This document shows, piece by piece, positions 24,581 through 33,923 of a stretch of 64,000 nucleotides of DNA. Within the stretch, counting starts at the first letter, position 1. The number at the start of each line of letters is the position of its first letter. This DNA comes from Pseudonocardia acidicola. Lineage in GTDB: Bacteria > Actinomycetota > Actinomycetes > Mycobacteriales > Pseudonocardiaceae. The translations under genes and the position numbers were made by a program. The notes beneath the pieces are model-generated. The model worked only from the letters and a program-made list of their open reading frames with translations. It had not been told where the DNA came from and did no database searches. The stretch is taken from contig NZ_JAAXLA010000015.1 in NCBI RefSeq assembly GCF_012911935.1, positions 1 through 64,000 of the forward strand, read 5' to 3'.

Positions 24581-24732
24581 CGAGGGACATACCGGACTCG
24601 GCCGGCCGGGCAGTGTGCACCCGGACGCGGGACCACCGCGCTGGGCCGGTGATCCGCGCCGGCGTCGTACGGTGATCACGGCGCTCCGGCGATCCACCGG
24701 AGGCGCCCCACCGACGCGCCCCAGGAGGACCC

Positions 24733-26121
24733 GTGGTTCATCGGCACGTGTCGCGCAAGGACTCGGAGGCCGAGTCCGCCGTCGCACCGGCCTACACCCA
24801 GCGGCTGGACCTCGCCCCGATCCCCAAGTACCGGATGCCCGAACACGGCGCACCGCCGGAGACCGCCTACCGCCTGATCCACGACGAACTTCTGCTGGAC
24901 GGCAGCTCGCGGCTGAACCTCGCCACATTCGTGACGACCTGGATGGAACCCCAGGCCGACCGGCTGATGGCCGAGGCGTTCGACAAGAACATGATCGACA
25001 AGGACGAGTACCCGCAGACCGCCGAGATCGAGCGTCGCTGCGTGAACATGGTCGCCCAGATGTTCAACGCCCCGGAGGGCGGCGACGCGGTCGGCGCGTC
25101 GACCGTCGGGTCCAGCGAGGCCGTCATGCTCGCCGGGATGGCGCTGAAGTGGCGGTGGCGGGCGCGCCGGGCCGCTGCCGGGCGGCCCACCGACCGGCCC
25201 AACCTGATCCTCGGGTCCAACGTGCAGGTCGTCTGGGAGAAGTTCTGCCGCTACTGGGACGTCGAGCCCCGCTACATCCCCGTACAGCACGACCGGTACG
25301 TGATCACCCCGGACGAGGTGGTCGCGCGGATCGACGAGAACACCATCGGCGTCGTCGCCATCCTCGGTACGACCTACACCGGTGAGTTCGAACCGATCCG
25401 GGAGATCCACGACGCCGTGGTCGCGCACAACGAGATCACCGGGTACGAGGTGCCCGTCCACGTGGATGCGGCCAGCGGCGGCTTCGTCGCGCCGTTCCTG
25501 CACCCGGACCTGGTCTGGGACTTCCGCCTCCCGATGGTCAAGTCGATCAACGTCTCGGGGCACAAGTACGGGCTGGTCTATCCAGGGGTCGGCTTCGTCG
25601 TGTGGCGCGAGCGCGAGGACCTGCCCGAGGACCTCGTCTTCCACGTGAACTATCTGGGCGGGGACATGCCCACGTTCACCCTGAACTTCTCCCGGCCCGG
25701 CAATCAGATCGTCGGCCAGTACTACAACTTCCTGCGGCTGGGCCGATCCGGCTACCGCACGGTGATGGAGTCGCTGCGCGACCTCGCGGTGCACACCTCG
25801 TCCCGGATCGCGGCGCTCGGACCGTTCGAACTCGTCAGCGACGGCAGCGCGATCCCCGTCTTCGCCTTCCGGCTCGCGGACTCCGCGCCCTACACCGTTT
25901 TCGACATCTCCGAACGGCTGCGGATCGGGGGTTGGCAGGTGCCCGCCTACACGATGCCCGCGGACGCGACCGACGTCGCCGTGATGCGCGTGGTGGTCCG
26001 CGAGGGCTTCAGCTACGACCTGGCCGAGGCCCTGATCAGCGCGCTGCGCAGCGCCGTCGAGTTCCTCGCCGAGAACCCCCCGCGGCGGTCCAGCACGACG
26101 GACGGCTTCAACCACACCTGA
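24733..26121 (+). CDS. gadB: Glutamate decarboxylase
   Basis: A 462-residue PLP enzyme converting glutamate to GABA with proton uptake, typical of acid or hypoxic stress. Landmarks are FVTTWMEPQADRLM, the phosphate-binding GSSEAVMLAG, VHVDAASGGFVAPF, and the PLP lysine in SINVSGHKYGLVYPG. The N-terminus (LAPIPKYRMPEHG) and length match GadB. GTG start with an AGGAGGA site. No GABA antiporter is adjacent. A strong hairpin follows the stop. Confidence 0.94.
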   Translation: MVHRHVSRKDSEAESAVAPAYTQRLDLAPIPKYRMPEHGAPPETAYRLIHDELLLDGSSRLNLATFVTTWMEPQADRLMAEAFDKNMIDKDEYPQTAEIERRCVNMVAQMFNAPEGGDAVGASTVGSSEAVMLAGMALKWRWRARRAAAGRPTDRPNLILGSNVQVVWEKFCRYWDVEPRYIPVQHDRYVITPDEVVARIDENTIGVVAILGTTYTGEFEPIREIHDAVVAHNEITGYEVPVHVDAASGGFVAPFLHPDLVWDFRLPMVKSINVSGHKYGLVYPGVGFVVWREREDLPEDLVFHVNYLGGDMPTFTLNFSRPGNQIVGQYYNFLRLGRSGYRTVMESLRDLAVHTSSRIAALGPFELVSDGSAIPVFAFRLADSAPYTVFDISERLRIGGWQVPAYTMPADATDVAVMRVVVREGFSYDLAEALISALRSAVEFLAENPPRRSSTTDGFNHT

Positions 26122-26131
26122 CAGCGGCAGG

Positions 26132-26160
26132 GGGCGCGGCCGGGCTGCCCGGCCGCGCCC
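26132..26160. terminator. Strong GC hairpin after gadB
   Basis: Two perfect 14-base arms (26132-26145 and 26147-26160) around one central base, between the convergent stops of gadB and a small membrane-protein gene. It can serve both strands. Confidence 0.75.
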
Positions 26161-26171
26161 GGCCACCCCTC

Positions 26172-26498
26172 TCAGGCCTCGTCGAGCGCCTGGCCGAAGT
26201 CGCGCAGGAGTGCGTGGTGCCGGTTGCGGGCGAGGATGTGCCCGACGGTCAGCACCGCCGCCGCCGGCCATTCGATGATCTGGAGCAGCGCCAGCGCGGC
26301 GATCCCACCCATGTAGGCGATTTCGTGGAGCGCCGGCAGGACGAGGTTTCCGATTCCGGGCACATCCACCTGGATCGAGTCCCGCGCCGTCGCTGCCGCG
26401 GCCGCCGCTCTCCCCGCGGTCGAACCGGTCGGCCCGGCCGCAGCGGCGGGCCGGTCGAGCGTGGGTGCCGGCGTCCCGATATCGGGTGTTGCCATCAT
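26172..26498 (-). CDS. Small hypothetical protein with hydrophobic centre
   Basis: A 108-residue protein of unknown function. The first 45 residues are Ala/Pro/Thr-rich. A hydrophobic stretch (IAYMGGIAALALLQIIEWPAA) could form one membrane helix, and the C-terminus is charged (ILARNRHHALLRDFGQALDEA). A TGAGGAG ribosome site supports the double ATG start. It lies seven bases after the next minus-strand gene, so the two are probably one operon. Confidence 0.6.
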   Translation of the reverse strand: MMATPDIGTPAPTLDRPAAAAGPTGSTAGRAAAAAATARDSIQVDVPGIGNLVLPALHEIAYMGGIAALALLQIIEWPAAAVLTVGHILARNRHHALLRDFGQALDEA

Positions 26499-26505
26499 CG
26501 GCTCC

Positions 26506-26982
26506 TCAGGTCGTGCCCTTCGACCGGCGTTCCGGACTCCCGCTGGGCAGGCCCTCGACCGCCGCGACGACGAACGGCCCTGCGATCACGGACCTCGCCT
26601 CCCGCCGCGCGGCGATCTCCAGAAGCTGCCCACCATCGAGCCGCAACCGCAGGATCACCGGTGCGGGACCGAGCCTCGACACCAGCTGCGGCGGGGCCGC
26701 CTTCACCGAGCCGTCGGGATGACGTACCGCGATCGGGCGCACCGCAGCTGCGGGCCGCCCCGACCGCAGGAGCAGCACGTCGTGAACCCACACCGCCCGG
26801 GCGCGGCGCCACCGCCCGCGCCGCGACAGCCCGGCCAGCCGGCCGTCCGGCGCCCGCACCTTGCACTCGAAGGCCTCCGGCAGCCTGCTGAACTGACGCC
26901 GCACGAGAACCGCGGGAGCCAGGAACGCCGCACCGAAAACCCCGAGCGGCGCTGCGATCAACACGAGCTCTGCGAGTGGCAT
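26506..26982 (-). CDS. DUF2550-like membrane-anchored protein
   Basis: A 158-residue protein. One N-terminal hydrophobic helix (AELVLIAAPLGVFGAAFLAPAVL) is followed by a basic cytoplasmic domain with FECKVRAPDG, WRRARAVWVHDVLLLRSG and RLDGGQLLEIAARRE. This layout resembles actinobacterial DUF2550 proteins, whose function is unknown. The ATG at 26982 has a GAGG site; a longer upstream reading is less likely. Confidence 0.55.
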   Translation of the reverse strand: MPLAELVLIAAPLGVFGAAFLAPAVLVRRQFSRLPEAFECKVRAPDGRLAGLSRRGRWRRARAVWVHDVLLLRSGRPAAAVRPIAVRHPDGSVKAAPPQLVSRLGPAPVILRLRLDGGQLLEIAARREARSVIAGPFVVAAVEGLPSGSPERRSKGTT

Positions 26983-27046
26983 CTGACCTCGCCGCCCCTC
27001 TGCACTCCGACCTGATGCAGGGTGCCGCGTCACCGCGCTGTCCTCC

Positions 27047-27063
27047 TCACCTCGGTGAGGTGA
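27047..27063. promoter_or_regulatory. Inverted repeat in a divergent promoter region
   Basis: TCACCTC and GAGGTGA, 7-bp arms with a three-base spacer, between the DUF2550-like gene and the response-regulator gene. A plausible operator, perhaps for the response regulator itself. Confidence 0.35.
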
Positions 27064-27176
27064 TATTGCCGCCGGCAACCGGACACTCCGGGACCGCGGG
27101 GGCGCCTTGGGTTGGCGGACCCTCCGGAATCGGTTATGAACCGGCCAACTGCCCGAACGCGCCGGCTTGCGCCACC

Positions 27177-27182
27177 TAACCT
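27177..27182 (+). promoter_or_regulatory. -10 box of the leaderless response-regulator mRNA
   Basis: TAACCT fits TANNNT and lies six bases before the ATG; no ribosome site is present. Confidence 0.5.
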
Positions 27183-27188
27183 GCAGGT

Positions 27189-27887
27189 ATGAGCAGGCTG
27201 CTCCTGGTGGAGGACGACGAGACCATCGGGGGGGTGTTGATGTCCAGCTTGCGCGCGCACGGCCACGAGGTCAGCTGGCAGCGCACCGCCCACGGCGCGT
27301 TGCAGACCTCGGCCGCGCAGGACTTCGACCTGGTGCTGCTGGATCTCGGCCTGCCCGATCTGGACGGTGTCGAGGTGTGCCGGCAGCTGCGGGTCATCCG
27401 GCCCGGCAGTGTGCTGGTCATGCTGACCGCCCGTTCCGAGGAGATGGACGTCGTGGTGGGCCTGGAGGCCGGCGCCGACGACTACCTGACCAAGCCGGTG
27501 CGGCTCGCCGAACTGCACGCGCGGCTGCGCGCGCACCTGCGGCGGGGTGGGCCGAGCCCGCTGACCGCTGCGAGCCTGTCGGTCGGCGACCTGCTGGTGG
27601 ACACCGCGGCCCGCCGGGTCACCATCGCCGGCACGGAGCTCGTGCTGCGCGCCAAGGAGTTCGACCTGCTCGCGCGGCTGGCCGCGGAGCCGGGCGTCGC
27701 GGTCAGCCGGGAGACGCTCATGGCCGACGTGTGGGACGAACACTGGTTCGGGTCCACCAAGACCCTGGACGTGCACGTCGCGGCCCTGCGCCGCAAGCTC
27801 GACAGCGCGTCCGGCACCGCGGTCCCGCAGATCCTCACGCTGCGCGGCCACGGGTACCGGCTGGAGGCGCCGGCCGCCGGCACGTGA
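27189..27887 (+). CDS. Orphan OmpR/PhoB-type response regulator
   Basis: A 232-residue two-component regulator. The receiver domain (1-115) has the acidic pocket VEDD, phosphorylated Asp52 in LLDLGLPDLDG and the lysine in DYLTKPV. The winged-helix domain (about 130-225) ends with the standard TLDVHVAALRRKL and LRGHGYRLE. No sensor kinase gene is adjacent, so its partner is unknown. The window's KdpD lacks a KdpE, but it is 30 kb away and has no phosphoacceptor histidine, so pairing is not indicated. Confidence 0.9.
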   Translation: MSRLLLVEDDETIGGVLMSSLRAHGHEVSWQRTAHGALQTSAAQDFDLVLLDLGLPDLDGVEVCRQLRVIRPGSVLVMLTARSEEMDVVVGLEAGADDYLTKPVRLAELHARLRAHLRRGGPSPLTAASLSVGDLLVDTAARRVTIAGTELVLRAKEFDLLARLAAEPGVAVSRETLMADVWDEHWFGSTKTLDVHVAALRRKLDSASGTAVPQILTLRGHGYRLEAPAAGT

Positions 27888-28231
27888 TCGGCACCCCGCT
27901 CTGACCGTCGATTTGCCGGGGCCTAACCCGGTCGGCGCAAGCCTGCTGGGGATGAGCAGTTCGCCCCGCTTCGCCCCGCCGCATACCCCATCACCCCGGA
28001 GCCGGATCGCCTTGCCCCACAACGGGCGCCTGTCCCGGCGTCGGACATCATGACCGCGCTCGTGCACCCGGTGCGGATCGGCGGCGTACTCGACACACAG
28101 GCCCGCGGCCGACGCGGGCCTGTGCAGGCGCCACGACCCGGCACCGGGTCACACACCGTCCTGGGGGGAGCCGTGACGCGTTCCTCCCCGGCAGGACGAC
28201 GACATCGACGACATCGACGAGGAGGCACCCG
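27888..28231. other. Intergenic region before uppP
   Basis: A 344-base stretch with no convincing gene. It holds one perfect 12-bp inverted repeat near 28096-28124 and otherwise GC-rich sequence. Confidence 0.5.
28096..28124. terminator. Perfect 12-bp hairpin upstream of uppP
   Basis: Arms 28096-28107 and 28113-28124 are perfectly complementary around a five-base loop. It may terminate the response-regulator transcript, 209 bases after its stop, or be an operator or leader structure for uppP, 108 bases ahead. Confidence 0.5.
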
Positions 28232-29194
28232 GTGAGCGGGCTGAGCTGGCTGGAAGCGATCGTGATCGGCGGGTTGCAGGGCGTGGCCGAGCTGTTCCCG
28301 GTCTCGAGCCTGGGACATAGCGTGCTGCTCCCGGCGGTGATCGGCGGCTCCTGGGCCCAGGACCTCGACGTCAGCGCCCCCGAATCGCCCTACCTGGCCT
28401 TCATCGTCGGGCTGCACGTGGCCACCGCCCTGGCGCTGATCATCTACTTCTGGCGGGACTGGGTCCGCATCATCCGCGGCCTGATCACCTCCATCACCCG
28501 CCGCGAGGTGCGCACCCCCGACCAGCGACTGGCCTGGCTGCTGGTCCTCGCCACCATCCCGGTCGGCCTCGCCGGGCTGGCCCTGGACCATGTGTTCCGG
28601 ACCTACCTGGCCAAACCCACCCCCACCGCGGTGTTCCTGGTCCTCAACGGCGTGCTGCTGCTGACCGCCGAGCGGCTGCGTCGCTGGGCCGACGACCGCG
28701 ACGCCACCCGGGACACCGTCGTCCTGCCGGTGGTCACCCCGGCGATGACGGGCGGCGGCCGGCACGCCACCACCGCCCCGCAGACCGCCGGTGAGATCTC
28801 CGACCGGCGGCTGGCCACCCTGCCCGTCGGCCGGGCCGTGCTCATCGGCGCCGCCCAGATCGCCGCCCTGGCCCCGGGCATCAGCCGCTCCGGCTCCACC
28901 ATGGTCACCGGCCTGGTCAAGGGCCTGTCCCACGAGGACGCCGCCCGCTTCTCCTTCCTGCTCGCCACCCCGGTCATCCTCGCCGCCGGCGTGCTCAAAC
29001 TCGGCGACCTGGCCGGCCCCCTCGGCGCCGGCATCCGCCCCCAGATCCTCGTCGGCAGCCTCATGTCCGGCATCGGCGCCTACCTGTCCGTCCGGTTCCT
29101 CACCGCCTACTTCGAAACCCGCTCGCTGCGCCCGTTCGGCATCTACTGCATCGTGGCCGGCGCCCTCTGCCTGGCCTGGTTCACCCTGCGCTGA
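28232..29194 (+). CDS. uppP: Undecaprenyl-diphosphatase (UppP/BacA family)
   Basis: A 320-residue integral membrane phosphatase that recycles undecaprenyl diphosphate for wall synthesis. The two signature regions are present: GGLQGVAELFPVSSLGHSVLL near the N-terminus and PGISRSGSTMVTGL near residue 210. At 320 residues it exceeds the usual 270-290, with extra polar sequence between helices (about residues 150-190). The GTG has a GAGGAGG site. A second copy besides a housekeeping uppP is possible. Confidence 0.92.
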   Translation: MSGLSWLEAIVIGGLQGVAELFPVSSLGHSVLLPAVIGGSWAQDLDVSAPESPYLAFIVGLHVATALALIIYFWRDWVRIIRGLITSITRREVRTPDQRLAWLLVLATIPVGLAGLALDHVFRTYLAKPTPTAVFLVLNGVLLLTAERLRRWADDRDATRDTVVLPVVTPAMTGGGRHATTAPQTAGEISDRRLATLPVGRAVLIGAAQIAALAPGISRSGSTMVTGLVKGLSHEDAARFSFLLATPVILAAGVLKLGDLAGPLGAGIRPQILVGSLMSGIGAYLSVRFLTAYFETRSLRPFGIYCIVAGALCLAWFTLR

Positions 29195-29239
29195 GCACGT
29201 CGCGATCGGCGGCTGCCGCCGTGTCGGGGTGCAGCCGGT

Positions 29240-30391
29240 TCAGCGCAGCGCGACGGCGAAGAAGTCGCGCTGGTCCGGCTTGAGGTACCGGTCGGGCGGG
29301 CCGGGCATCGACGGCAGTAGCAGGCTGCCCAGTGGCGCGCCGGACGCGGAGCGGCGGTAGGAGAAGAAATCAACCATTCCGGGGTGGATGTCCAGCTCCA
29401 TCCCGCGAATCACCCCGGCATCGGCGAGCGCCTGAGCGAGGGTGGAGAGCGTCAGGTCGGCCCCGCCCACGTAGATGAGCCGACCCGACGCGTCGACGCC
29501 CGCACCGGACCGCCAGGTGTACTGCAGCTGGTTGCGCAGGCTGCCCCAGGTGCCGCCCGCGTTGACATCCAGGCCGGGAACGGGGCGGCCGCCCGCCACG
29601 ATGAGGGCGAGGTTCTGCCGCACCGCGGCGACGTCGGGTCCGAAGCCGACGTCGCGTCCCCACTGTCCCACCGTCACCGTCCCGGCCCGGTCGACCACCA
29701 GCGACGCGGCACCGGCGCGCAGGGGCACCGCTGTCCGGCCGTCGGCGACGAAACCACCCTGGGCGTCGACCATCTTGAAGCCGGCGTTGAACGCGGCTAC
29801 GAGCGTTGATCGCAGGGCCGCCGGCACTTGGCCGCCTTCGGGCCAGCCCAGGCCGGTGGGCTCCCGGGTGCCGGCGACCAACGTGGTCCGGACCTGGCTC
29901 TGGTCGAGGGCGGCCACTCCGGCGACAACGCTCGGATGCAGCCGATCCGGGCGCACGAACGTGGTGTACAGCGCCGGCCTTCCGGACCGTCCGCGCGGCC
30001 CGGCCACCCACGTCCCCTCGCCCGCCGACGCCGGGACGCCCGCCAGGGCCCGCAGCGCCGGCGGGGCGGCGGGGCCGGCGACGGTGGGCGTGGCGGTGGG
30101 CAGGGAGGCCGGATCGGGGGCGGCCCCCGTCGGAGCGTGATGCGAGTACCACCAGTTCTCCAGCATGTTCACCAGACCGGCGCCACCGTGGTCACGCACC
30201 CACTCCACCGTGCGCACCGTGAAGGACGCCTGGCCGGGGTAGGTCAGGGCCCGCACATAGGACACCGACGGCGCGATCAACAACGCCAGCACCGTCCCGA
30301 CCGCCCACCAGCGGCCGCGCCGGGGCCCGCGGGGGGAACCCCGTCGGTCTGCTGGAGCCGGCTCGGGCTCCTCGACCTGCAGCATCGTCAT
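29240..30391 (-). CDS. Phosphodiester glycosidase (NAGPA-like) family protein
   Basis: A 383-residue membrane-anchored protein. Residues about 28-50 form one N-terminal hydrophobic helix, then a Pro/Thr-rich linker leads to a domain with TLVAAFNAGFKMVDAQGGF, VGFGPDVAAVRQNLALIVAGG and GVIRGMELDIHPGMVDFFSY. These match the phosphodiester glycosidase (DUF2233/NAGPA) family, which removes sugars from phosphodiester links. An extracytoplasmic wall or teichoic-acid-related role is inferred. TAGCGT seven bases before the ATG suggests a leaderless mRNA. Confidence 0.8.
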   Translation of the reverse strand: MTMLQVEEPEPAPADRRGSPRGPRRGRWWAVGTVLALLIAPSVSYVRALTYPGQASFTVRTVEWVRDHGGAGLVNMLENWWYSHHAPTGAAPDPASLPTATPTVAGPAAPPALRALAGVPASAGEGTWVAGPRGRSGRPALYTTFVRPDRLHPSVVAGVAALDQSQVRTTLVAGTREPTGLGWPEGGQVPAALRSTLVAAFNAGFKMVDAQGGFVADGRTAVPLRAGAASLVVDRAGTVTVGQWGRDVGFGPDVAAVRQNLALIVAGGRPVPGLDVNAGGTWGSLRNQLQYTWRSGAGVDASGRLIYVGGADLTLSTLAQALADAGVIRGMELDIHPGMVDFFSYRRSASGAPLGSLLLPSMPGPPDRYLKPDQRDFFAVALR

Positions 30392-30398
30392 ACCGACG

Positions 30399-30404
30399 AC
30401 GCTA
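30399..30404 (-). promoter_or_regulatory. -10 box of the leaderless phosphodiester glycosidase mRNA
   Basis: On the minus strand TAGCGT lies seven bases before the ATG at 30391. Confidence 0.45.
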
Positions 30405-30489
30405 GGAAGACGATGGTGCGGCCCTTTCCAGCCCTAGGTGATGATTCGGGAAAAAGAGCTATATCAGAACACCCACCCCGGACGACACA

Positions 30490-30523
30490 GCGAGGAACGG
30501 GCTGCGCCCAGCCCGCTCCTCGC
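30490..30523. terminator. Terminator hairpin after the ABC operon
   Basis: Arms 30490-30496/30517-30523 and 30498-30504/30509-30515 nest around a short loop, giving a 14-bp stem with one central mismatch. It lies 26 bases past the permease stop. Confidence 0.65.
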
Positions 30524-30549
30524 TCCCCCCAACCGCCGGGCTCAGCCGC

Positions 30550-33207
30550 CTACAACTCGCGGATCGCCTCGACGGTGGCTCGGCGGGCGAGCCGGACGGC
30601 ACCGACGGCGGCCACGGTGAGCGCTCCCACCGTGAGCACGGTGATCGCGCCGAGGTAGGTCCACGGGACGGCCGGGGACGACGGCGGCGGGTCGAACACC
30701 CCGGTCAGCACCGCCACCAGCATCTCGGAGAGCAGCCAGCCCCCGAGCGCCCCCAGCACGAGGCCGCCGACGATGAGTACGGCGGCCTCACCGAACACGA
30801 AGCCACGCAGCTGTCGTGGTCGCGCCCCCAGCACCCGGGCGATGGCAAAGGATCGGCGCCGTTCGGCCAGCCCGAGCGCGAGCACCAGTCCGCCGGCCGC
30901 GGCCGCGAGGACCAGCGCGAAACCGAGTTCGACCGTGGTCAACCCGGCCAGGTCGACCGCGGTCAGGCTCGAGCCGATCGCCGAGCGCGTGGTGGCGATG
31001 TCGGTGACGGTGACGGTCGGCCCGAGCAGAGCGCGGATCCGGTCGGCGACGGCCGTGCTGTCGTGCCCGCCGGTGTCGACCAGGAACGCGCCCACGGCGT
31101 CGCTGCCGGTGGCGCGCGCGACGTAGTCGGCGTTGGCCACGAAGAAGCTGTCCTTCGGTGCGGTGGGGAACTCCGTGACCACCCCGGCGTAGTGGAAGCC
31201 GACGGTGGTGAGCTGGTGGGTGCGCCCGTCGCGCAGCCGGAGGTTGAGCAGGTCCCCCGGACGCAGTTGGTAGTCCTTCACGGTCTCCGCGCTGACCAGG
31301 ATGGAGTCCGGCCGGGCCGCGAGCTCGCCCATCAGCCCACGCGCGGTTCCGCCCTGGAAGTACGTGTCCTGCAGGGCGGTGGCCCGGGTGATCGTCGCGG
31401 GTCGCACGCCGTAGAGATCCTGCAGGTCCGCGCCCACGTAGGCGAAGCGGTGCTGCACGGGCTCGACCTGCCGGACCCCGGGGATCGCCGCGAGCGTCAC
31501 GCCCCCGGCCGGCCCGACCGTCACGCCGGGAGACTCGGTAACGGTGACGTCGGCGCCGTTGGTGAGCAGCGCATCGACCTCGGCCTGCTGCCGGTAGGTG
31601 GCGTTGAACGTCGCGGTGGAGGCCGCGAACGACAGCGCCAGCGCGAGCAGTACGACGGACCGGGCCAACGGCCCGCGGCGGCGGGCCAGCGTGCTCGCAA
31701 CCGTGCCGGACAACCCGCCCGCCACCGGACGCAACGCACGCCCGACCAGCCCCCGGCCACGCCCCAGCACGAGGTCCGCGAGCCGCCGGCCCAGCAGCCC
31801 GGTCCCCAGCCATGCCAGCGCGGGCCCGGCGAACGCCCAGTACGACACCGAGATCGTCGGCACCCCCTCCGGGGCGAGGACGAGGGTGTAGCCGTTGCGG
31901 CTGGTCAGCCAGAACACCAGGCCGGCCAGCGCGAGCAGCAGCACGTCGAGGCCGTGGCGGGCCCACCACGGCGCCCGCGGCCGCTCGGCGGTGCTGCGCC
32001 CCGCGGCGACCGTGGTCCCGCGCTGGTCACGCCACGCGGGCACCAGCACGGTCAGTGCGGCGATCGCCAGCCCGAGCGTGGCGGCGACCCCGACCCACGA
32101 CGCCGCCGCGCCCGGCGTCGCGCCGAAGGCCGCCGTCCCGAACGCGACCCGGCCCACCACCGCGGCGAGCCCGAGCCCGGCCAGGCTGCCTGCGACGCCG
32201 ACGGTGGCCGCCTCCACCGCGGCGAGCCGGACGAGCTGCCGCCCGGTGGCACCGCGGGCGCGCAGCAGCGCCTGTTCCCGACGACGCCGGGGTGCACCGG
32301 CACCGGTGACGGCCGCGGTGAGCAGCCCCGCCAGCACCGCGCCCGGAACGCCGAGGAACAGGAACAGCATCTGACCGTAGGCGGCGTCGCTGCGGGCCGC
32401 ATCGAGGGCCGCCCCCAGGTTGTCCCCCACCAGCGCCGCCCCCGAGGTCCGGGCCTCCAGGTTCTTCGCGGCCCCGGTGACCTCGGTGTACGCGGCCGCC
32501 GGGTCGGCCGGCAGCCCGTGGCTGCGGGCCGTGTGGATCTGGGTGCTGACCGGATCGGCGCGGCCGGCCAGCGGCGCGAACAGGGCGTTCCACAGGGCCG
32601 ACGGCAGCAGCAGCACGTTGTCCGGGGGCGCGGCGGGCTGACTGCCCGCCGGCGCCCCGACCACCTGGAACAGCGAGTTCGCTGCGGGCAGGTCGACCAC
32701 CCCGTCGACGCGCACCGTCGCCGCCGGTGCCCCCGGGAGCGCCACCGTGATGACGTCGCCGGGAGCGGCATGCAGGTTGGCGGCGGTCTGCTGGGCGAGC
32801 AGCACCCCGGTGTCCGCTCCGGCCAGCGCGCGCACCTCACCCGGGAAGGTGGCGCGGTACCCCTCGGGCAGGCCCAGCACCGTCGCCGCCCCGGTGGTCT
32901 GGGTGCTGCCGCCGGTGCTGGCGCTCAGCCCGTCCGCGTGCCCGTAGTCGACCGGCAGCGCCGCCGTCGTGCCGGGGTCGGTGCGCACCGCGTCGAGCAC
33001 AGCGGCCGGGACGCCGCCGGGCTGGACCTGGACCTGCCAGTCCACCGCGACACTTCGGGCGGCCTGTTGGGTCATCGACGCCTGGGCCCCGGTCAGGAAC
33101 GCGCCCAGCGAGGCGAGCAGGGCGACAGCCACCGCGATCCCGGCCGCGGTGGCTGCGAGCCGGGCGCCGCGATGGCGCAGCAACCCCCACCACCAGGTGC
33201 CGATCAC
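30550..33207 (-). CDS. FtsX/MacB-type ABC transporter permease
   Basis: An 885-residue permease. The first membrane helix is at about residues 15-40, followed by a large extracytoplasmic domain, then three helices (about 265-370), a second four-helix block starting about 410, another extracytoplasmic domain, and a C-terminal FtsX unit (about 770-870). This doubled FtsX arrangement is typical of large actinobacterial export permeases for lipoproteins, peptides or lipids. The GTG start overlaps the upstream ATPase stop by four bases, the last step of a four-gene coupled operon. Confidence 0.88.
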   Translation of the reverse strand: MIGTWWWGLLRHRGARLAATAAGIAVAVALLASLGAFLTGAQASMTQQAARSVAVDWQVQVQPGGVPAAVLDAVRTDPGTTAALPVDYGHADGLSASTGGSTQTTGAATVLGLPEGYRATFPGEVRALAGADTGVLLAQQTAANLHAAPGDVITVALPGAPAATVRVDGVVDLPAANSLFQVVGAPAGSQPAAPPDNVLLLPSALWNALFAPLAGRADPVSTQIHTARSHGLPADPAAAYTEVTGAAKNLEARTSGAALVGDNLGAALDAARSDAAYGQMLFLFLGVPGAVLAGLLTAAVTGAGAPRRRREQALLRARGATGRQLVRLAAVEAATVGVAGSLAGLGLAAVVGRVAFGTAAFGATPGAAASWVGVAATLGLAIAALTVLVPAWRDQRGTTVAAGRSTAERPRAPWWARHGLDVLLLALAGLVFWLTSRNGYTLVLAPEGVPTISVSYWAFAGPALAWLGTGLLGRRLADLVLGRGRGLVGRALRPVAGGLSGTVASTLARRRGPLARSVVLLALALSFAASTATFNATYRQQAEVDALLTNGADVTVTESPGVTVGPAGGVTLAAIPGVRQVEPVQHRFAYVGADLQDLYGVRPATITRATALQDTYFQGGTARGLMGELAARPDSILVSAETVKDYQLRPGDLLNLRLRDGRTHQLTTVGFHYAGVVTEFPTAPKDSFFVANADYVARATGSDAVGAFLVDTGGHDSTAVADRIRALLGPTVTVTDIATTRSAIGSSLTAVDLAGLTTVELGFALVLAAAAGGLVLALGLAERRRSFAIARVLGARPRQLRGFVFGEAAVLIVGGLVLGALGGWLLSEMLVAVLTGVFDPPPSSPAVPWTYLGAITVLTVGALTVAAVGAVRLARRATVEAIREL

Positions 33208-33923
33208 GACACCCTCCGCCGGTCGGACGTGGAACCGGGAGCGTCGACGCGGAGCCGGCCGTCGTCCATCCGCCACCGGCGGGCCAGCCGGCCCGCGACC
33301 GCCTCGTCGTGGGTGGCGACGATCAGAGCGGCATCGAGCTCGTCCGCCGCCTCGAGCAGCACCGTGATCACCCGGTCCGCGGCCTCGCGATCCAGCTGCC
33401 CGGTCGGCTCATCGGCCAGGATCAGCTGCGGGCCCGCTGCGAGGACCCGGGCGACCGCGACCCGCTGGGCCTGACCGCCGGACAGCTCGCCGGGCAACGA
33501 CGCGCCCAGTTCGCGGATGCGCAGCCGTTCCAGGGCGCCGCGGGCTCGCTCCGCCGCCACCGGATCGGGCACCCCGGCGAGGAGCAGCGGCAGTGCCGCG
33601 TTCTCCAGAACGTCGAGATCGGGCAGCAGGCTGGGGCCCTGGAAGACGATCCCCACTGCGCCCGGCCGGCCCAGTGGCGGCCGGCCCCACGCGGGCCAGC
33701 TGACCGCCCCGGTGGTCGGGCGGTCGAGCCCGGCCATCATGTGCAGCAGCGTCGACTTGCCCGAGCCGGACGGTCCGGTGAGGGCGACCCGGTCGCCCCG
33801 GTGGACCACGCAGTCGGCGCCGTGCACGGCGACCACCGCGGTCGGGCCGGCGCCGTAGGTGTGTGCCGCCGCGGCACACTCCACGAGCACCTCGGACAAC
33901 GCATCGGCCTGCGGGGCGTTCAT
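33204..33923 (-). CDS. ABC transporter ATP-binding protein
   Basis: A 239-residue nucleotide-binding subunit of the LolD/MacB class. Walker A is GPSGSGKSTLL, the signature is LSGGQAQRVAVAR, Walker B is LILADEPTGQLD and the switch histidine is in VATHDE. It overlaps both its neighbours by four bases. Together with the second ATPase it would energise the doubled FtsX permease. Confidence 0.92.
   Translation of the reverse strand: MNAPQADALSEVLVECAAAAHTYGAGPTAVVAVHGADCVVHRGDRVALTGPSGSGKSTLLHMMAGLDRPTTGAVSWPAWGRPPLGRPGAVGIVFQGPSLLPDLDVLENAALPLLLAGVPDPVAAERARGALERLRIRELGASLPGELSGGQAQRVAVARVLAAGPQLILADEPTGQLDREAADRVITVLLEAADELDAALIVATHDEAVAGRLARRWRMDDGRLRVDAPGSTSDRRRVS

Noticed and set aside
27189..27887. 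The OmpR-type regulator as the missing KdpE
   Set aside because: It is 30 kb from kdpD, and the local KdpD has no phosphoacceptor histidine, so nothing supports the pairing.
28050..28235. Small open frame before uppP
   Set aside because: Low-complexity Arg/Gly-rich product that spans the perfect hairpin; no ribosome site and no recognisable family.
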